A DNA stretch of 64,000 bases from Phlebopus portentosus (lineage: Eukaryota; Basidiomycota; Agaricomycetes; Boletales; Boletinellaceae): assembly GCA_037892935.1 (NCBI GenBank), contig JAYXKI010000005.1:2418001-2482000 (forward strand), given 5' to 3'. Position numbers and translations under genes: made by a program. This document shows, one piece after another, positions 24,384 through 34,270 of this stretch; position 1 is the first letter of the stretch; every line of letters begins with the position of its first letter. The notes below the pieces were generated by a model. The model saw only the letters and a list, made by a program, of their open reading frames with translations. It made no database searches and had not been told where the DNA came from.

Positions 24384-26758
24384 ATGGCAGAGAACAAGGT
24401 CCTTCACCGTGTGCTTCGTAGGCTCGCAGGCTGGGCGGTCTGGTCCTTCTTCTCTGAAGTACGTATCATCGGCGAAGAAAACGTGCCAGCAGACGGACCA
24501 TTGATTGTGTATGTCCCGTCTGGATTGCTCAATATACAACCTAAGAAATGACGAGCGCACACTAGTGTTGCAACACATCATAATATGATGCTTGATCCGG
24601 CCGTTTTATGTGAGCAAAGAGACTCTCAAGTGTTCAAAGAAAACACGCTCTGACACGAAGACAAGCGTCCTACTTCCCCCACAAGCGGATACTCAATTAT
24701 TGGACAAAGGCTTCTCTCTTTGCTAACCCGGTACTGCATTGGATCTTACTCAGCTCAGGAAACATTCCCGTCACTCGAAAGAGCAAAGATAACCGTGTCC
24801 TGTTCAAAGGCACTTTTGATGTCCTTGCTCGCGGAGAAGCCGTTGCACTCTTTCCCGAGGGAACGAGCTATACAGAACCTCGTATTATGCAAGTCAAGGA
24901 CGGTGCCTCCTGGAGCGCACTCGAGTATATGAAATGGGCAAAGGAAAATCCCGATAAGACCGTTGACAGGCCGCTTCTGGTTGTCCCAGCGGCGATCGTC
25001 TACACGAACAAATCCAAATACCGAAGCCAGGTGCGCATGATTTGTTCAGAGCTGGCACAAACTCACGTCTTTCTTGCTTTTCGTGCTTAAGGTTATTATT
25101 GAGTACGCCTCTTAAATCTAGTACTATGCGGAAATTGATGCAATCCAGGTTCGGCGAACCTATCTCGATGACAGACTACGAGTCACAGTTCTTATCCGCT
25201 GTCGAAGGTGAACCCCGCGTAGCGGTTAAGAGGTTGACACAACATATTGAAGACGAGCTGACCCGTGCTACTATAAATGCGCCCGACTGGTAAGAGCTTA
25301 CTATCTAATGTTCATGCACGATAAGGATAAGCTCTGTCCAGGGATACTCTTTATGCCGCGCGAATGGCTCGAAGCATATTGTGGGAAAAGAGCAAATCGA
25401 TTGACCTAAATGATTTCGTCGCCATCTCTCAGACGTGAGTGTTTTTTTCTTTAATTCTTCCTGTTAGACAAATTAAATTTGAATTATTCTAGTCTCGTCG
25501 ACTTGTTATCAACTCCAAATGTCACACCCAATTCGGTGCAGGTACGGCGCCGCCTCTTGGAGTACTACTCTTTACTGCAGTCATCGAAATTAAACAATTC
25601 TGCCCTGGCATCTCTTCCGCTGCCGAAGACGCTGGATCCACGACGGGCGGAGCCATTGCCCTCCCGATTGCGAACTCTGCTTGTCTTACTACGCGACACG
25701 CTCTCGGTTCTTGTCAGGATCCCACTTTTCCTATTCCCGTTAGCTGTGCATCTTCCCGCATATCTGGCTTCTCAGGCAGCTGCACGCCTAGTCGAAGATG
25801 AAGAAGAGACCCAAGCACAGAATAAAATTGTCTTCGGACTTATACTCCTTATTATGATCTATCCGGCCGCGTTCTTTTTCTTATGGGCATTGTTTTGGTA
25901 CACTCCGACTGGTGCTCTTGTAGCAGCCGCGATCGTTTGGTTGTTCGCGGTATATCATGTGAAAATGATCGATGGTGAGGTCGCTCATCTAAATCTTGTG
26001 CTGCGGATATAGACTAACCTATGTTCGTTCAGATGTCTATGATCAGTAAGGCTTGACGTTCTACAAATGATGCCGATTCTGATCGCTTTGTAAATAGCGC
26101 GAAACAGCTTGTTGTGGCATGGCGCGTACTAGTTGGCGTATGGTCTCCGAAGAATACTGAATTGTCGATAAACGCGTTACAACAGTATCTGACTCCAAAG
26201 ACACCTCCAGAAAATCCCTGGATTGACAAGAACAAATCGAGAAGGCCGGAAACCCAGTCGCCGACGTCAAGTTCATCTCAGAGAGCGAACCCTGTGGGAA
26301 TATCTCCTGCTCAGGTACAAGCAAAGACTCGAGGCCGCAAACACTCGCCACCCACGCGTCGGCTCATTCGACATGTCTTACGGGCTCGGGCTCGTGCTGT
26401 ACATGCCCTTGCGTCATTCTTCGCTGAGCTTGAACGAGCTCCAGAAGAAAAGCATGTACACGCGAGTACACACCTCGCTCAAAGTTACGGTTGTTTTTCG
26501 AGCTCTTCTGATGATGAAGATGGTGTGGTCTCTGGACTACAGGGTTGGCGCAAAGCTCGCGAGGTGCTAAGATTTTTGCGAGACCGCGGTGCAAATTTCT
26601 CGTCTCTTGAATCGCAAATTGCGGATGACTATTGGGCTGAGAGCCGAGCGATCCTTAGCGATCCCGAGGAAGATGGAGAGACGGAATACAGTAGCGACTT
26701 TCCAGAAAGTTCTCCGGGAGATGAAGACCTAAAATGGGTTGCACCCGCGATACAATAA
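24384..26758 (+). CDS. Glycerol-3-phosphate / DHAP sn-1 acyltransferase (SCT1/GPT2-like)
   Basis: ER enzyme of the first step of glycerolipid synthesis. Starts MAENKVLHRVLRRLAGW at 24384. PlsC motifs are in order: HHNMMLDP (the HX4D catalytic pair) in exon 2 (24566-24609), GNIPVTRK, FPEGTSYTEPRIMQVKDGA and PAAIVYTN. Later exons give DYESQF with a helical stretch, then VRRRLLEYYSLLQ and, at about 25660-25980, hydrophobic helices (LVLLRDTLSVLVRIPLFLFPLAVH and LLIMIYPAAFFFLWALFWYTPTG) that anchor the protein. Two small introns after MID (about 25974-26091) lead to YAKQLVVAWRVLVGVWSPK and a long Ser/Glu-rich tail ending at 26758. The membrane segments and tail match yeast Sct1/Gpt2 design. It is divergent from the API5-like gene, 76 bases away. 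Confidence 0.88.
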
Positions 26759-27096
26759 TTATTCCTGATGGTTTTACTTAGCTAACAGATATACGGGTTT
26801 TCCCTCGCCTACAGAAATCCCTGTACTCGCATGATTTCACTACTTTTTTGGACACACAGCGGGCAAGTAAGGCTAGGCTCGGGTGTGATATAACAATAGA
26901 TATTAATAAGGATATTTTGGATATATATATCACAACAGGCAATTACAGCGCTTTGTATAAGTAATGGCACTCTGGACTTTTTTGAACAAAAAGAGTTTGT
27001 TTCAGAAAGCAGGTGGGAAAATGGACTTCACTGTCAGATTTCTGTCCAAACTTGCCTCCCGCCTTTCCTCCGATAGTATTCATTTTGTCCAGGGCT
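26759..27096. other. Transition from gene-dense DNA to transposon-rich DNA
   Basis: AT-rich spacer with no supported gene or repeat structure. It marks the left boundary of the accessory region. Confidence 0.5.
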
Positions 27097-27098
27097 TA

Positions 27099-28181
27099 CA
27101 GCTAGTTGCAAAATTGTTGGCAATCATGTGATTTCATCACTTTTCATGTCACAAGAGCCTCAAAACACAAATAAAATCATATCTCACCCAAAACTCAACG
27201 GTTTCACATCATCTAAGTTGTTAAATTCATCTTTTCGAAAGGACTTTCATTTAGAAACAAAGATTGAGAGAATAGGTAAAAATGTGACCCCAAAATGGCG
27301 AAAATATTGTTTTTTGCCTCTTCCTTGCATGTGCATTTTTTTCTGTGCTCCATGCTGGTTCAGCACCTCCCCAAAGCTGTCCAGAATGATAATATGATTA
27401 TAATATGAATTTACAGACTGAGTTTGAGTTGAATTGTGCACCAGAATGTACTGCTTTGAGGCATGCCTGAATTACTCAAAACTCATCATTTACCCCTAGT
27501 CTCCCAAGTTCCAGGAAAAATTCTTACAGACCAGATTGATGCATAAAAATTCATTTTGGATATAATAGACTAGGTTTGTGTGCTAGCTAGGGCCTCAGCA
27601 TCCACTGGTGAGCTGGGCTGAGCATAAGGTTCTAGTTGTATGCACTATTCTAGATAGTATCTTCCCAGCTCACCAGTGGTTGCTGAGGCCCTAACTAGCA
27701 AACAAACCTAGTCTATTATATCCAAAATGAATTTTTATGCATCAATCTGGTCTGTAAGAATTTTTCCTGGAACTTGGGAGACTAGGGGTAAATGATGAGT
27801 TTTGAGTAATTCAGGCATGCCTCAAAGCAGTACATTCTGGTGCACAATTCAACTCAAACTCAGTCTGTAAATTCATATTATAATCATATTATCATTCTGG
27901 ACAGCTTTGGGGAGGTGCTGGACCAGCATGGAGCACAGAAAAAAATGCATATGCAAGGAAGAGGCAAAAAAAATATTTTTGCCATTTTGGGGTCACATTT
28001 TTACCTATTCTCTCAATCTTTGTTTCTAAATGAAAGTCCTTTCGAAAAGATGAATTTAACAACTTAGATGATGTGAAACTGTTGAGTTTTGGGTGAGATA
28101 TGATTTTATTTGTGTTTTGAGGCTCTTGTGACATGAAAGGTGACAAAATCACATGATTGCCAACAATTTTGCAACTAGCTG
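27099..28181. mobile_element. Foldback / MITE-like palindromic element flanked by TA
   Basis: Two inverted arms of about 519 bases (27099-27617 and 27664-28181) are near-identical and separated by a 46-base loop. The outer ends read CAGCTAGTTGC inward and are flanked on both sides by TA (27097-27098 and 28182-28183), the target duplication of Tc1/mariner transposons. A related end (CAGCTATAGCTAATTGC, also preceded by TA) stands at 28551 next to a mariner-like transposase, so the element was probably moved by that family. It has no coding sequence of its own; open frames in the arms are mirror copies of each other. Single-stranded, it would fold into a long hairpin. Confidence 0.85.
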
Positions 28182-28550
28182 TATATCATTTTGGACTTGC
28201 CTGTAGGACTGTAGAAGTAGGGATGAGGGCAGGAAAAACTGCACATGAAAGATGTGTCTAAAATCAGCCTTTTGTGACATATCTCACTTATTATTTGCTC
28301 ATTTCTATTTATCATTGTTGCAGTTTGAAGCAGATCTTAAAACTATAAATTTAGCAACTTAGATCATGCAGAATGGTCAAGAATTGAGTGAGATATAGTG
28401 ATTTTTATATTTTGAGGTGTTCTGTATGACAAAAATTACAGAAGTCACGAGTGACAATACATATGAAAAAGGCTGTAAAATATCATTATGCATATCCTCA
28501 TTTAGGATATTTTAAATATTATCAAAGCAGACATTTTGATTGACCAATTA

Positions 28551-29692
28551 CAGCTATAGCTAATTGCAAAATTGTTGGCAATTTGGAAAATCATGTGTAT
28601 TTTTGATGCAAAGTGCATCCTGGATGAGCAAAACAAAACAAAATAGCAAATATCTCAGTCAATACAGCATATAAAAATCTGATATAACTATGTAAAAAAC
28701 CTGCTCGAAAATGCGCATACCCAAGACAACAGTTTTCTGGATAATATGAGAGTTCAAGCACAATGAGACTGTTGCTGCGCATGAACTTGGTTTTCGTGGA
28801 AGGCCTCAAGTGCTTGATTATATCCACACCGAGGTATGCACATGTTGAAACCTGTCCTGGTAGCTGTTGGTTCACATCACGTAGTTCCTTTTTAGGTCAC
28901 TAAGCAATCTCAATAACCATTACATCGATAAGTTGAGGCTACTGCTCCAGGAAAGATGGAAGAAGGAGGCTTCGAATGCAACTATACGCAGGTCCTTGCT
29001 GCATGCCGGTTTCACACTTAAGAAGGTGGCTGTCTCTGTCACTTTGCTTCCCCATGCAGTCCACGCAAACTGAAATTGTTGTGGTCTAGTTATCGAAAAG
29101 GGCTCTCGAGCGGAATGAAACTCTGCGTGCACAGTACGTTGCATGTATTGCCTCTCAGTACACAGTGGAACAGCTGGTATTTGTCGATGAGAGTGCTTGT
29201 GATCGGTGGGCTTTTCTTCGCAACACTGCTTGGGCCCTTGAGGGTCGCCGTGCGTGTCGCAAGCAGTTTTTCAATAGGGGAAAATGGTGATTCTGCCTCT
29301 TGTGGTGCATTACAAGCTTCTGATTCACTCCATTAGCTTCTTCATCTTGCCAGCTATCAGCCTTGATGGGACAATCAACTACACTATCATACAGGGTGCA
29401 TTCAATACCAAATTGTTCACGGAATTCATCGCCAGCCTGTTAGACAAAATGCATCCCTTCCCCGGTAATCAATCAGTCATCGTAATGGACAACTGCCCGA
29501 TACACAAGGCTCCCGAGATTCAGAAGCTCATCAAATCTCAGTCTGTCTCACTAGCAATGCAAGTTGCAGCATGTACTGACCCCTTTGCTTAGGGGTGTCA
29601 GGCTTGAATTTCTTCCTCCTTACTCACCAGACTACAATCCTATTGAACTTGTATTCTCCATAATCAAGTTCAGGCTTTGTAGAATCTGACGA
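28551..29692 (+). pseudogene. Tc1/mariner-type DDE transposase, decayed (copy 1)
   Basis: The terminal-repeat-like end at 28551 is followed by IPKTTVFWII (the DNA-binding HTH region, about 28712-28744), an in-frame TGA, then HELGFRGRPQVLDYIHTE and, after a possible intron, LLQERWKKEASNATIRRSLLHAGF. The DDE core is present: VFVDESACDRWAF (first D) at about 29175-29215, MDNCPIHKAP (second D) at about 29485-29515, and [20 protein letters not shown] (E) at about 29610-29665. Stops and frame changes break the frame at several points. A TA dinucleotide precedes the left end. A matching right end is not clear; a diverged GGTGCACTTTGCA block at about 30075 may be part of it. Confidence 0.75.
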
Positions 29693-30787
29693 GTTTATTT
29701 TATTTCCTCTTGCAGGCAGGGATCCATACCTAGTTCTATAAAGTACTCAACATTCACCGTTGTCTTTGCTATAAGAACATACCGCTTTGACAGAACAACC
29801 AATGAGGATGCTGGCCGAAAGTTGATTTTAACAAAGTCGACACCAAGTGCATTTGGAATCACTTTTGGCCTTAAATGCTGGTACGTTGACCATCATAGGA
29901 GTATGGCAATGCCTGACAGTTCGATAGCCATCGCATTTGATATACAACCAGATAATAGATGCAACCCATCAATTCTATCTTACATGTGCTTCATGAGAAA
30001 TCTCGAATGTAAAATTAAGGGACAGCACGCTCCCAATGAAAGACGATTGATACTCATTGTTCTAGTTGACGAGGGGTGCACTTTGCACAAAATGTACATC
30101 AAACTGCAACATGACATAATGATGTGCATCAGAATGCCACCTCGCCGCGGTTCAAGGAGGTTATCACAATGTTCCATCATAGTACCTCAACTCCAATGAA
30201 GGCCTGGGTGAACTTGTTAAAGGATATAGCACTGATGAACACGATTGATGAATGATAAGTGCGATTGTTTGCCTTGCCCCTTTCCTTGCATTGTGCGCTT
30301 ATTTGTTCCAATAGGAAGTGTTCCAAACGCTCAGGAGACGCTTTCACCAGTGCGGCCCATGTAGCTCCAGGGAACCTCAATGCAATGCTCACATTTTATA
30401 TGTGTGAGTATAAATAGAGATCATTGTCTGCAGAGCCAGAAACAATCAAAGAAGCTGTGATTCTCATTTATGAAGTAGCAGCCGCTTTTAGTGAGTTCTT
30501 TTGAAGAGTATGCTTCTTTTTGATAAAGCATCCGTAAATATCTATTTGGTCTCATGGCATGACTTTGCTTTCCCATGAGATTGAGTCGATTGATCGATAT
30601 CAATGTCTGTTCCCCTCTGACCACAACCGACATGTCTGTCGAACACCAGGACGGAGATTTATGTGGGTCCTTATCCTCCACTCTCCTTGACATGTTCTGA
30701 AATTGTCTTAGACTTATCCGTGCCCAACAATGATCGTAAGTATCTTCTCTTATATAGAGTTCATTCTCATTGTAATATTAGGTATAA
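29693..30787. other. Spacer with fragmentary open frames
   Basis: No complete gene. A minus-strand fragment at 30177-30392 (FPGATWAALVKASPERLEHF) looks protein-like but is isolated. A short block near 30075 resembles, inverted, the sequence at 28600-28615 near the left transposon end. Confidence 0.4.
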
Positions 30788-31129
30788 GTGATCGCAGATG
30801 ATTTAAAAGGTGTAATATACAAGTGGAACAAGGCTGTGCTGAAAGTTGAGGAAGCCCGGGACAGCAATGTCAGTTACATCTGGGGCTATCGGGATGCGGT
30901 TGAGCATGTAGCACCCTGCATCCATGCACTTTTTGAGGCAAGCATACATGTCTCGCAGCTTGCGGATGCCCTGTTTGACGAGGTGAAGAAGATCAGAGAT
31001 TTGTCAAATAACCTGTCCCTCAGGATGACAGAGGTGAGTTTTAGCACTTTCTTTCAAGGACTTATAGTTGCTTATATTCTCTTAGAAGATGACAGCAAAT
31101 CTGGCCATCGGAGGAAGGCTTGCTTTTGA
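30788..31129 (+). CDS. Hypothetical helical protein, fragment or first exons
   Basis: Open stretch reading DDLKGVIYKWNKAVLKVEEA and HVAPCIHALFEASIHVSQLAD, mostly amphipathic helix. Reading can be continued downstream (TANLAIGGRLAFDIGLEMFG at about 31090-31150, then GGILNDSGNDARLRAF), but with stops unless introns are assumed. Not recognised. It may belong to one broken gene with the Gly-Lys repeat frame that follows. Confidence 0.35.
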   Translation: MIADDLKGVIYKWNKAVLKVEEARDSNVSYIWGYRDAVEHVAPCIHALFEASIHVSQLADALFDEVKKIRDLSNNLSLRMTEVSFSTFFQGLIVAYILLEDDSKSGHRRKACF

Positions 31130-31603
31130 TATCGGCTTAGAGATGTTTGGCTAAATTAGCTCAATACTTGCAGAGATCGGTAGAAAGGATGGAGGCATTC
31201 TCAACGACAGTGGCAATGATGCAAGGCTTAGGGCCTTTGTGACTTGTTTTGACAATTATGGCAAACTCAAGCTATCTACTTTCCTTTTGCATTTGGCTTC
31301 CTTATTAATCAGACTCGGGGATCTTACAGTGGAGGAGGGGAAGGAACCGGAAGCAATCCCTATAGTGATGGCACTTTTGAATGCTGTATCAACGTGAACC
31401 AGTCCTTTGAAGGACTCCCTCAAAACTGTGGCAATGAGCCTATGGTCATGGTGTGAAGACCAGGTATGGGCACTAGAGTGCTTTCTGCAGGCCTTCCCGT
31501 CTGTAGAAGGGTCCGCACGAATTGTGGTCCTTTACTTTTTTGTTAAAAAAAATCTATTAAAAAGAATCTGATTCGACAATTCGGTAACAATGCAGCGTAT
31601 CCC

Positions 31604-32263
31604 TTGGAGATCGGGATGTCTTACTCTTCTATGGAATTTTTGGTGGAGCAGGTTGACATAAACGCGGAGGATAAGGAAGTTTTGTGCCAAATCTCCCACA
31701 ATATGGAGAAGATTCAGGATGAGTTCAAAGGTCTCAAGTTCGGGTATAGGTTGAAGGAGCCAAAGAAAGAGAAGGGGAAGGGGAAGGGGAAGGGGAAGGG
31801 GAAGGGGAAGGGGAAGGGGAAGGGGAAGGGGAAGGGGAAGGGGAAGGGGAAGGGGAAGGGGAAGGGGAAGGGGAAGGGGAAGGGGAAGGGGAAGGGGAAG
31901 GGGAAGGGGAAGGGGAAGGGGAAGGGGAAGGGGAAGGGGAAGGGGAAGGGGAAGGGGAAGGGGAAGGGGAAGGGGAAGGGGAAGGGGAAGGGGAAGGGGA
32001 AGGGGAAGGGGAAGGGGAAGGGGAAGGGGAAGGGGAAGGGGAAGGGGAAGGGGAAGGGGAAGGGAAAGGGGAAGGGGAAGGGGAAGGGGAAGGGCGATGT
32101 CATTTTCAGCCTATTCGGTGACTCAAAAAAATGCTCACCCATAATCCTGACATGGACTAGCGATACGTTTGTATCAAAGAGGCTGGTCTGCCAAGTACCT
32201 CAACCAAGTGAGCTTGAAGTGCCACTGATCAAATGGAGCGTAGAAGGGAGTGACAAAGTGTAG
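31604..32263 (+). CDS. Hypothetical protein with a long Gly-Lys repeat
   Basis: 219-codon frame. About 50 ordinary residues (SSMEFLVEQVDINAEDKEV, then SHNMEKIQDEFKGLKFGYRL) are followed by more than 50 Gly-Lys pairs encoded by the hexamer array, and then by ordinary sequence (DVIFSLFGDSKKCSPIILTW) to the stop. The flanks look like real coding sequence into which a microsatellite expanded. The repeat length is a multiple of six, so the frame is kept whatever the copy number. A (Gly-Lys)n tract would be strongly basic and nucleic-acid binding if made. Upstream exons are unclear. Confidence 0.45.
   Translation: MEIGMSYSSMEFLVEQVDINAEDKEVLCQISHNMEKIQDEFKGLKFGYRLKEPKKEKGKGKGKGKGKGKGKGKGKGKGKGKGKGKGKGKGKGKGKGKGKGKGKGKGKGKGKGKGKGKGKGKGKGKGKGKGKGKGKGKGKGKGKGKGKGKGKGKGKGKGKGKGKGDVIFSLFGDSKKCSPIILTWTSDTFVSKRLVCQVPQPSELEVPLIKWSVEGSDKV
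31771..32094. repeat. Hexanucleotide array (AAGGGG)n, about 54 copies
   Basis: Nearly perfect tandem AAGGGG for about 324 bases with one variant unit near 32064. The plus strand is pure purine; four-G runs every six bases with AA loops could form G-quadruplexes, and the duplex could form triplex H-DNA. Confidence 0.97.
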
Positions 32264-32305
32264 TAGAGGGGAAAGACAAAGAGAAGGCGAGGCCAAGTAC
32301 AGAGG

Positions 32306-32698
32306 TGTTGAGTGTAGAGGAAGAGAGAGAAGCAAAGAAGAGAAGATGATTGTATACTTTACTTTAGTCCAAGCTCTGTGTTCTCTGCTCTAAAAAGATT
32401 CAAAGAAAGTGTGCGGTACTAGGCTACACTATATAATAGAGACTAGGTCAGGTGACCTAGATGTTAGTCAGCTGAGTCTTTGTAAAATTCAGCTTGTCTC
32501 CGTATATAAGGGAGCCAGGGATAGATGATCCCTAGTACCCACTTTGCCTCTTCCCACCATTATTGGTAACTCCTCCCCTTTCCTACACAGATCTCCCCCC
32601 ACTTAAACTCTGTCTGAGCAGTGTCATGCACTCCTCTCAAGCTACTGTTAGGGGCTGTGAGTATCAGCTGTTATTGTTCAAAGTACTGAAAACAACTA
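32306..32698 (+). mobile_element. Possible solo LTR
   Basis: Begins TGTTGAGTGTAG and ends near AACAACTAAACA, with a promoter-like TATATAAGGGAGCC at about 32508, a GT..AC-rich palindrome (AGGTCAGGTGACCT) at about 32449, and CT-rich sequence after the TATA box. This layout is like a copia-type LTR, but I cannot prove ends or a target duplication. It lies between two gene fragments of unknown function. Confidence 0.3.
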
Positions 32699-32786
32699 AA
32701 CACCTCCACCTAGACCTGAGTTCCAGAAGAATTCCCTAGCTGGAGAAAGTCAGCCTAGGTATGTTTCCTCAGTTGAATGCTGTAGT

Positions 32787-33963
32787 ATGCACACTCTCGA
32801 ACTCTTTCGATCAGCATCTAAGATGGTAACTTCTGCAAAGTCTGTATCTCTAGATGCAGAAGCAGTAAAGAAGAAGCAGGAGGAGGAGGAGAAGGTGTTT
32901 GCAGATGGCATGTGCAAATGTTTTATGTCTATGCATGAGCAAATTGGATCTGGAGTTAAGGATACTGAAGAAAAATTTGCCACCTTATGTGAGGAATTGC
33001 AAAAACAGAGAGAGCATTTAAAGAAAGACAAGAGCTACCTTAATTCCATAGGATTCCCCTTTTTTTCGGTATAATGAGAGGTTTGATATGTTATATTTAA
33101 TAGGTACTCCGGACAAAAGCAGACGAGGCAAATCCAGAACTTCTCAAGAGAGCGTTGACCATTATATATGATGCAGTCACTGCTTATGTGGATAGTCTAC
33201 AATCCACAAACCAGCAGGTTCCTGGGGGTGTCGACTGGAGACTGAAGGAAGCAAAGACTTCCGATGGATGTATTAATGCCAAGATTCTCATGCAGAAGCT
33301 CCAGGAATTCCTCAAACTCGAGCACAATCCCATTCAGAGAACAGAATTGGCATGGTTATCACAGCATTTCTGCCGAAAGCTGGTTGATTGGGCTAAACTT
33401 GCAGAAGATCAGCTCAAAAGTACCAAGGAGTGCAGCACCTTCAAGCCAGATATAGATCTGGCAGAGGATCGATTTCGTTATCTAAAGTGGGCACTTCAAT
33501 ACTTTCTGAATGATAATAGCTCGATTAAGATCCTATCCTTTCTGGTTTTCACGCCGGAGACCTCTGGTAGTGTGACTGAACATAAAGTGGTTGCGATGAA
33601 GGATCTACATAATTCCCATCAGTACCGAGGAGACACGCACGACTTTAAGGCAAGGCGTGACAATGAGCATGGCAATGAACTGATTGAAGTGAAGATGCAT
33701 TTCAGTCTTTTGATCAATCCTCAGTGTTCGCAATTCTGCAGGATCGGGTCAGGTGGGCCAAATCCGACGACCAGATATTGGACGACCGAAATTGTAGTTC
33801 TCTCATTCTCACTCAAGTGAACATGGATGGTGATTTGGATGATGGTTCTGATAGTTCTAATGGTTCTGATAGTTCTGATGCTGAGACTTCCAACATGTAT
33901 ATGAGCGACGAGAGCAAATCCTCGATGTCACACAGTTCTTCACCGGAGGCGAGCTTTATATAA
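32787..33963 (+). CDS. Hypothetical coiled-coil protein with acidic Ser-rich tail
   Basis: Exon-like frames joined by GT..AG gaps. The first (32787 to about 33040) gives a Lys/Glu-rich coiled coil (VKKKQEEEEKVFADGM and EELQKQREHLKKD). The next starts after the AG at 33104 (VLRTKADEANPELLKRALTIIYDAV) and runs through RFRYLKWALQYFLNDN and GDTHDFKARRDNEHGNELIEV. A final segment (about 33750-33963) is DRVRWAKSDDQI, then an acidic Ser/Asp-rich repeat (SDSSNGSDSSDAE). No known domain. Codon pattern and exon layout look genuine, but the exact splice sites are not fixed. Confidence 0.45.
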
Positions 33964-34270
33964 ATTCTTAAGGTATTTGGGCCTCTGCACTATTTTTCAT
34001 AGTCGTAACTGACCTGATCTAGGTTCACTCCTTGCATTTGGGCCTTGAGTTCATGTAATTTTTAGAAATTGACTTGTTCTCATTTCGTTACAGCGGTTTA
34101 TTTGACATGCATACCAGTTTTTTGATAGGAATTTCTGGAAACATTATTGATTTCGGATTGTCTTTAGCTAGGAGTTTGTTCCCACTTCCTTTCTGTACCC
34201 TTATTTATTGTGCGCATGACTGTATATAATACATATCATGTTTACTATTGAACGTAATTGTCTTTGTTGT

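Noticed and set aside
27099..28181. Possible gene pair in mirror orientation inside the palindrome
   Set aside because: The two frames are the same arm read twice, with no start context or domain.
31714..32142. Phe-Pro repeat frame on the minus strand
   Set aside because: Reverse translation of the hexamer array with no coding-like flanks.
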